Assembly: GCA_003501565.1 (NCBI GenBank) | Contig: DNPC01000654.1 | Location: forward strand, 1 to 5,951 | DNA: 5,951 nucleotides | Source of the DNA: Planctomycetaceae bacterium | GTDB taxonomy: Bacteria; Planctomycetota; Planctomycetia; Pirellulales; Pirellulaceae | Direction of reading: 5' to 3' | Part shown: positions 4,933-5,951 of the stretch, one piece after another | Position numbering within the stretch: the first letter of the stretch is position 1 | Layout of the letters: each line of letters opens with the position of its first letter | Notes under the pieces: model-generated | What the model was told of the DNA's origin: nothing | What the model saw: the letters and a program-made list of their open reading frames with translations, nothing else | Database searches by the model: none | Made by a program: the position numbers and the translations under genes

Positions 4933-5951
4933 ATGACTATAAGAAACACGCGCAAATTCGTCGGAACTCTCGCATTCTTTTGTGCTTTGCTTTCCGCCTT
5001 GTCGCCAGCTCTCGCGAAATCGCCCCTAGAACGCGGTATGAAAGATGTTGCCGCAAAGGTCAAGAAGTTCCTTCAATCGGAAAGGCGTGAGCTGCATGTA
5101 AAGCTAGGTGTTTTCGAGGGTTTCGACTTATTGAAGGCTAGTGGTGGCATAGAAATCACACGGGCCTTAGCTGAAGAGATGCAAGCCGCGGGCATTAGAG
5201 TTTCCGATGGCGCGCCGCACTTAGTTGAGGGTGCCAACAATCGTCGGATAAAGATAGAAGGTGAACCCACCAAGAAAGTGCAAGGTTTCCGAGTCAAGCC
5301 TTCGAGCTTTAAAGACGAACGATTCCAATCGCTTGCTCTCGAGATTAATACAACTGTATTCGACGAATTCGGAGAAGAGCTTGCTATCCTACCAGTTCAA
5401 GTGTTTGGCACCACAGCACTACAGATTAGCGGGATCGACGCCGACATTCCAGCGAATGCATCGGAGGAGAAACGTCAGTCACAGATTCTCACGCAGTTTC
5501 GAACACCTCGAACCACTTTAGAAGCACCTTCGGGCATGGATGCTGAGTCAATCATCCGTCCCTCACAGCAGAGCGATTTTGGGCTGGAAGTTCTCCTAAA
5601 GAGTGGCAACAGTCTTTCGCCACGTGAAGCCCGACTAGCGGAACGACGCCGTGCGTTTATCGATTTACACCGAGGTGAAGAATATGTTGTTCGCTTGCAC
5701 AACAATGCCAACTTCGAAGTCGCCGTCGAGCTAACAATCGATGGTGTCAATGTCTTCCAACTCGCTGAGAACGCAGCCCTCAAGGGAAGCAAGGTCATCA
5801 TCGCTCCCAATCGTACAGCAGTAGTTCCCGGCTGGTTTAGAAACCTCTCGGAAAGCAATCAATTCAAGATCGGCGCTTATCAAGAGAGTGTTGCCAAAGA
5901 GCAGATGGCTCCGCTAGCAGACGTTGGCACGATTACGGCAACGTTTCGAGC
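4933..5951 (+). CDS. Exported protein of unknown function (partial, runs off right edge)
   Basis: The ATG at 4933 opens 339 whole codons with no stop before the window end. Residues 1-28 are a clear signal peptide (RNTRKF, then VGTLAFFCALLSALSPALA, cut before KS). Residues about 50-180 (LHVKLGVFEGFDLL, IEITRALAEEMQAAGIRVSD, LEINTTVFDEFGEELAILPV) look like a mixed alpha/beta domain, loosely like periplasmic CsgG/LpoB-type folds, but that is a guess. Residues about 212-339 (FGLEVLLKSG; RGEEYVVRLHNNANFEVAVE; LTIDGVNVFQLAEN; PNRTAVVPGWFRN; VGTITATF) form a beta-rich module that I have seen at the C-terminus of various bacterial secreted or surface proteins, without a known function. No Shine-Dalgarno is visible before the ATG (AT-rich CATATAGAACCATATACG). 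The same strand and a 61-base gap suggest an operon with the di-haem protein and joint work outside the cytoplasm. Confidence 0.8.
   Translation, partial: MTIRNTRKFVGTLAFFCALLSALSPALAKSPLERGMKDVAAKVKKFLQSERRELHVKLGVFEGFDLLKASGGIEITRALAEEMQAAGIRVSDGAPHLVEGANNRRIKIEGEPTKKVQGFRVKPSSFKDERFQSLALEINTTVFDEFGEELAILPVQVFGTTALQISGIDADIPANASEEKRQSQILTQFRTPRTTLEAPSGMDAESIIRPSQQSDFGLEVLLKSGNSLSPREARLAERRRAFIDLHRGEEYVVRLHNNANFEVAVELTIDGVNVFQLAENAALKGSKVIIAPNRTAVVPGWFRNLSESNQFKIGAYQESVAKEQMAPLADVGTITATFR

Noticed and set aside
5475..5858. Minus-strand 127-codon frame
   Set aside because: It is antisense to the well-supported exported protein reading frame and resembles no known protein.
1..5951. CRISPR array, insertion sequence ends or rRNA
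   Set aside because: No regularly spaced short repeats, transposase-like frame, terminal inverted repeats with target duplications, or rRNA-like sequence was seen.

Overview
The window looks like a chromosomal segment of a planctomycete, probably Pirellulales/Rhodopirellula-like. This rests on family resemblance, not on a search. The clues are a planctomycete-type cytochrome c module (a CxxCH haem site followed by an HMPP motif), an outer-membrane barrel of the 'transporter'/Phenol_MetA_deg kind common in that phylum, moderate GC, and several genes with weak Shine-Dalgarno signals.

Left part (1-830, all minus strand): the start of a primase/helicase-like ATPase runs off the left edge just before its expected Walker A motif. 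Upstream of it lies a 108-residue XRE-type helix-turn-helix regulator. Three related palindromic sites (core TACTTGCAYRTAAGTA) sit at 295-310, 385-400 and 772-786. The last overlaps the -10 box of a good sigma70-type promoter for the regulator gene. The layout reads as a self-controlled replication or maintenance module of a plasmid or integrated element, with an intrinsic terminator between the two genes.

Middle part (830-3086): about 560 bases with no convincing gene are followed by a minus-strand gene for a secreted outer-membrane beta-barrel protein (1519-2346). A second, decayed copy of its C-terminal end and 3' flank lies upstream (2638 to about 3006). It lacks the N-terminal half and has a one-base frameshift, but its last 17 codons still encode exactly the same residues as the intact gene.

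Right part (3087-5951, plus strand): a two-gene unit encodes exported proteins. The first is a 594-residue protein with two widely separated c-type haem sites. The second starts 61 bases downstream, has a clear signal peptide and runs off the right edge. The pair probably works together outside the cytoplasmic membrane, but its function cannot be read from the sequence.

The most notable signals are the three-operator circuit with a promoter that seems to start at a terminator hairpin, the recently decayed barrel paralogue, and the uncharacterised di-haem/secreted-protein pair.
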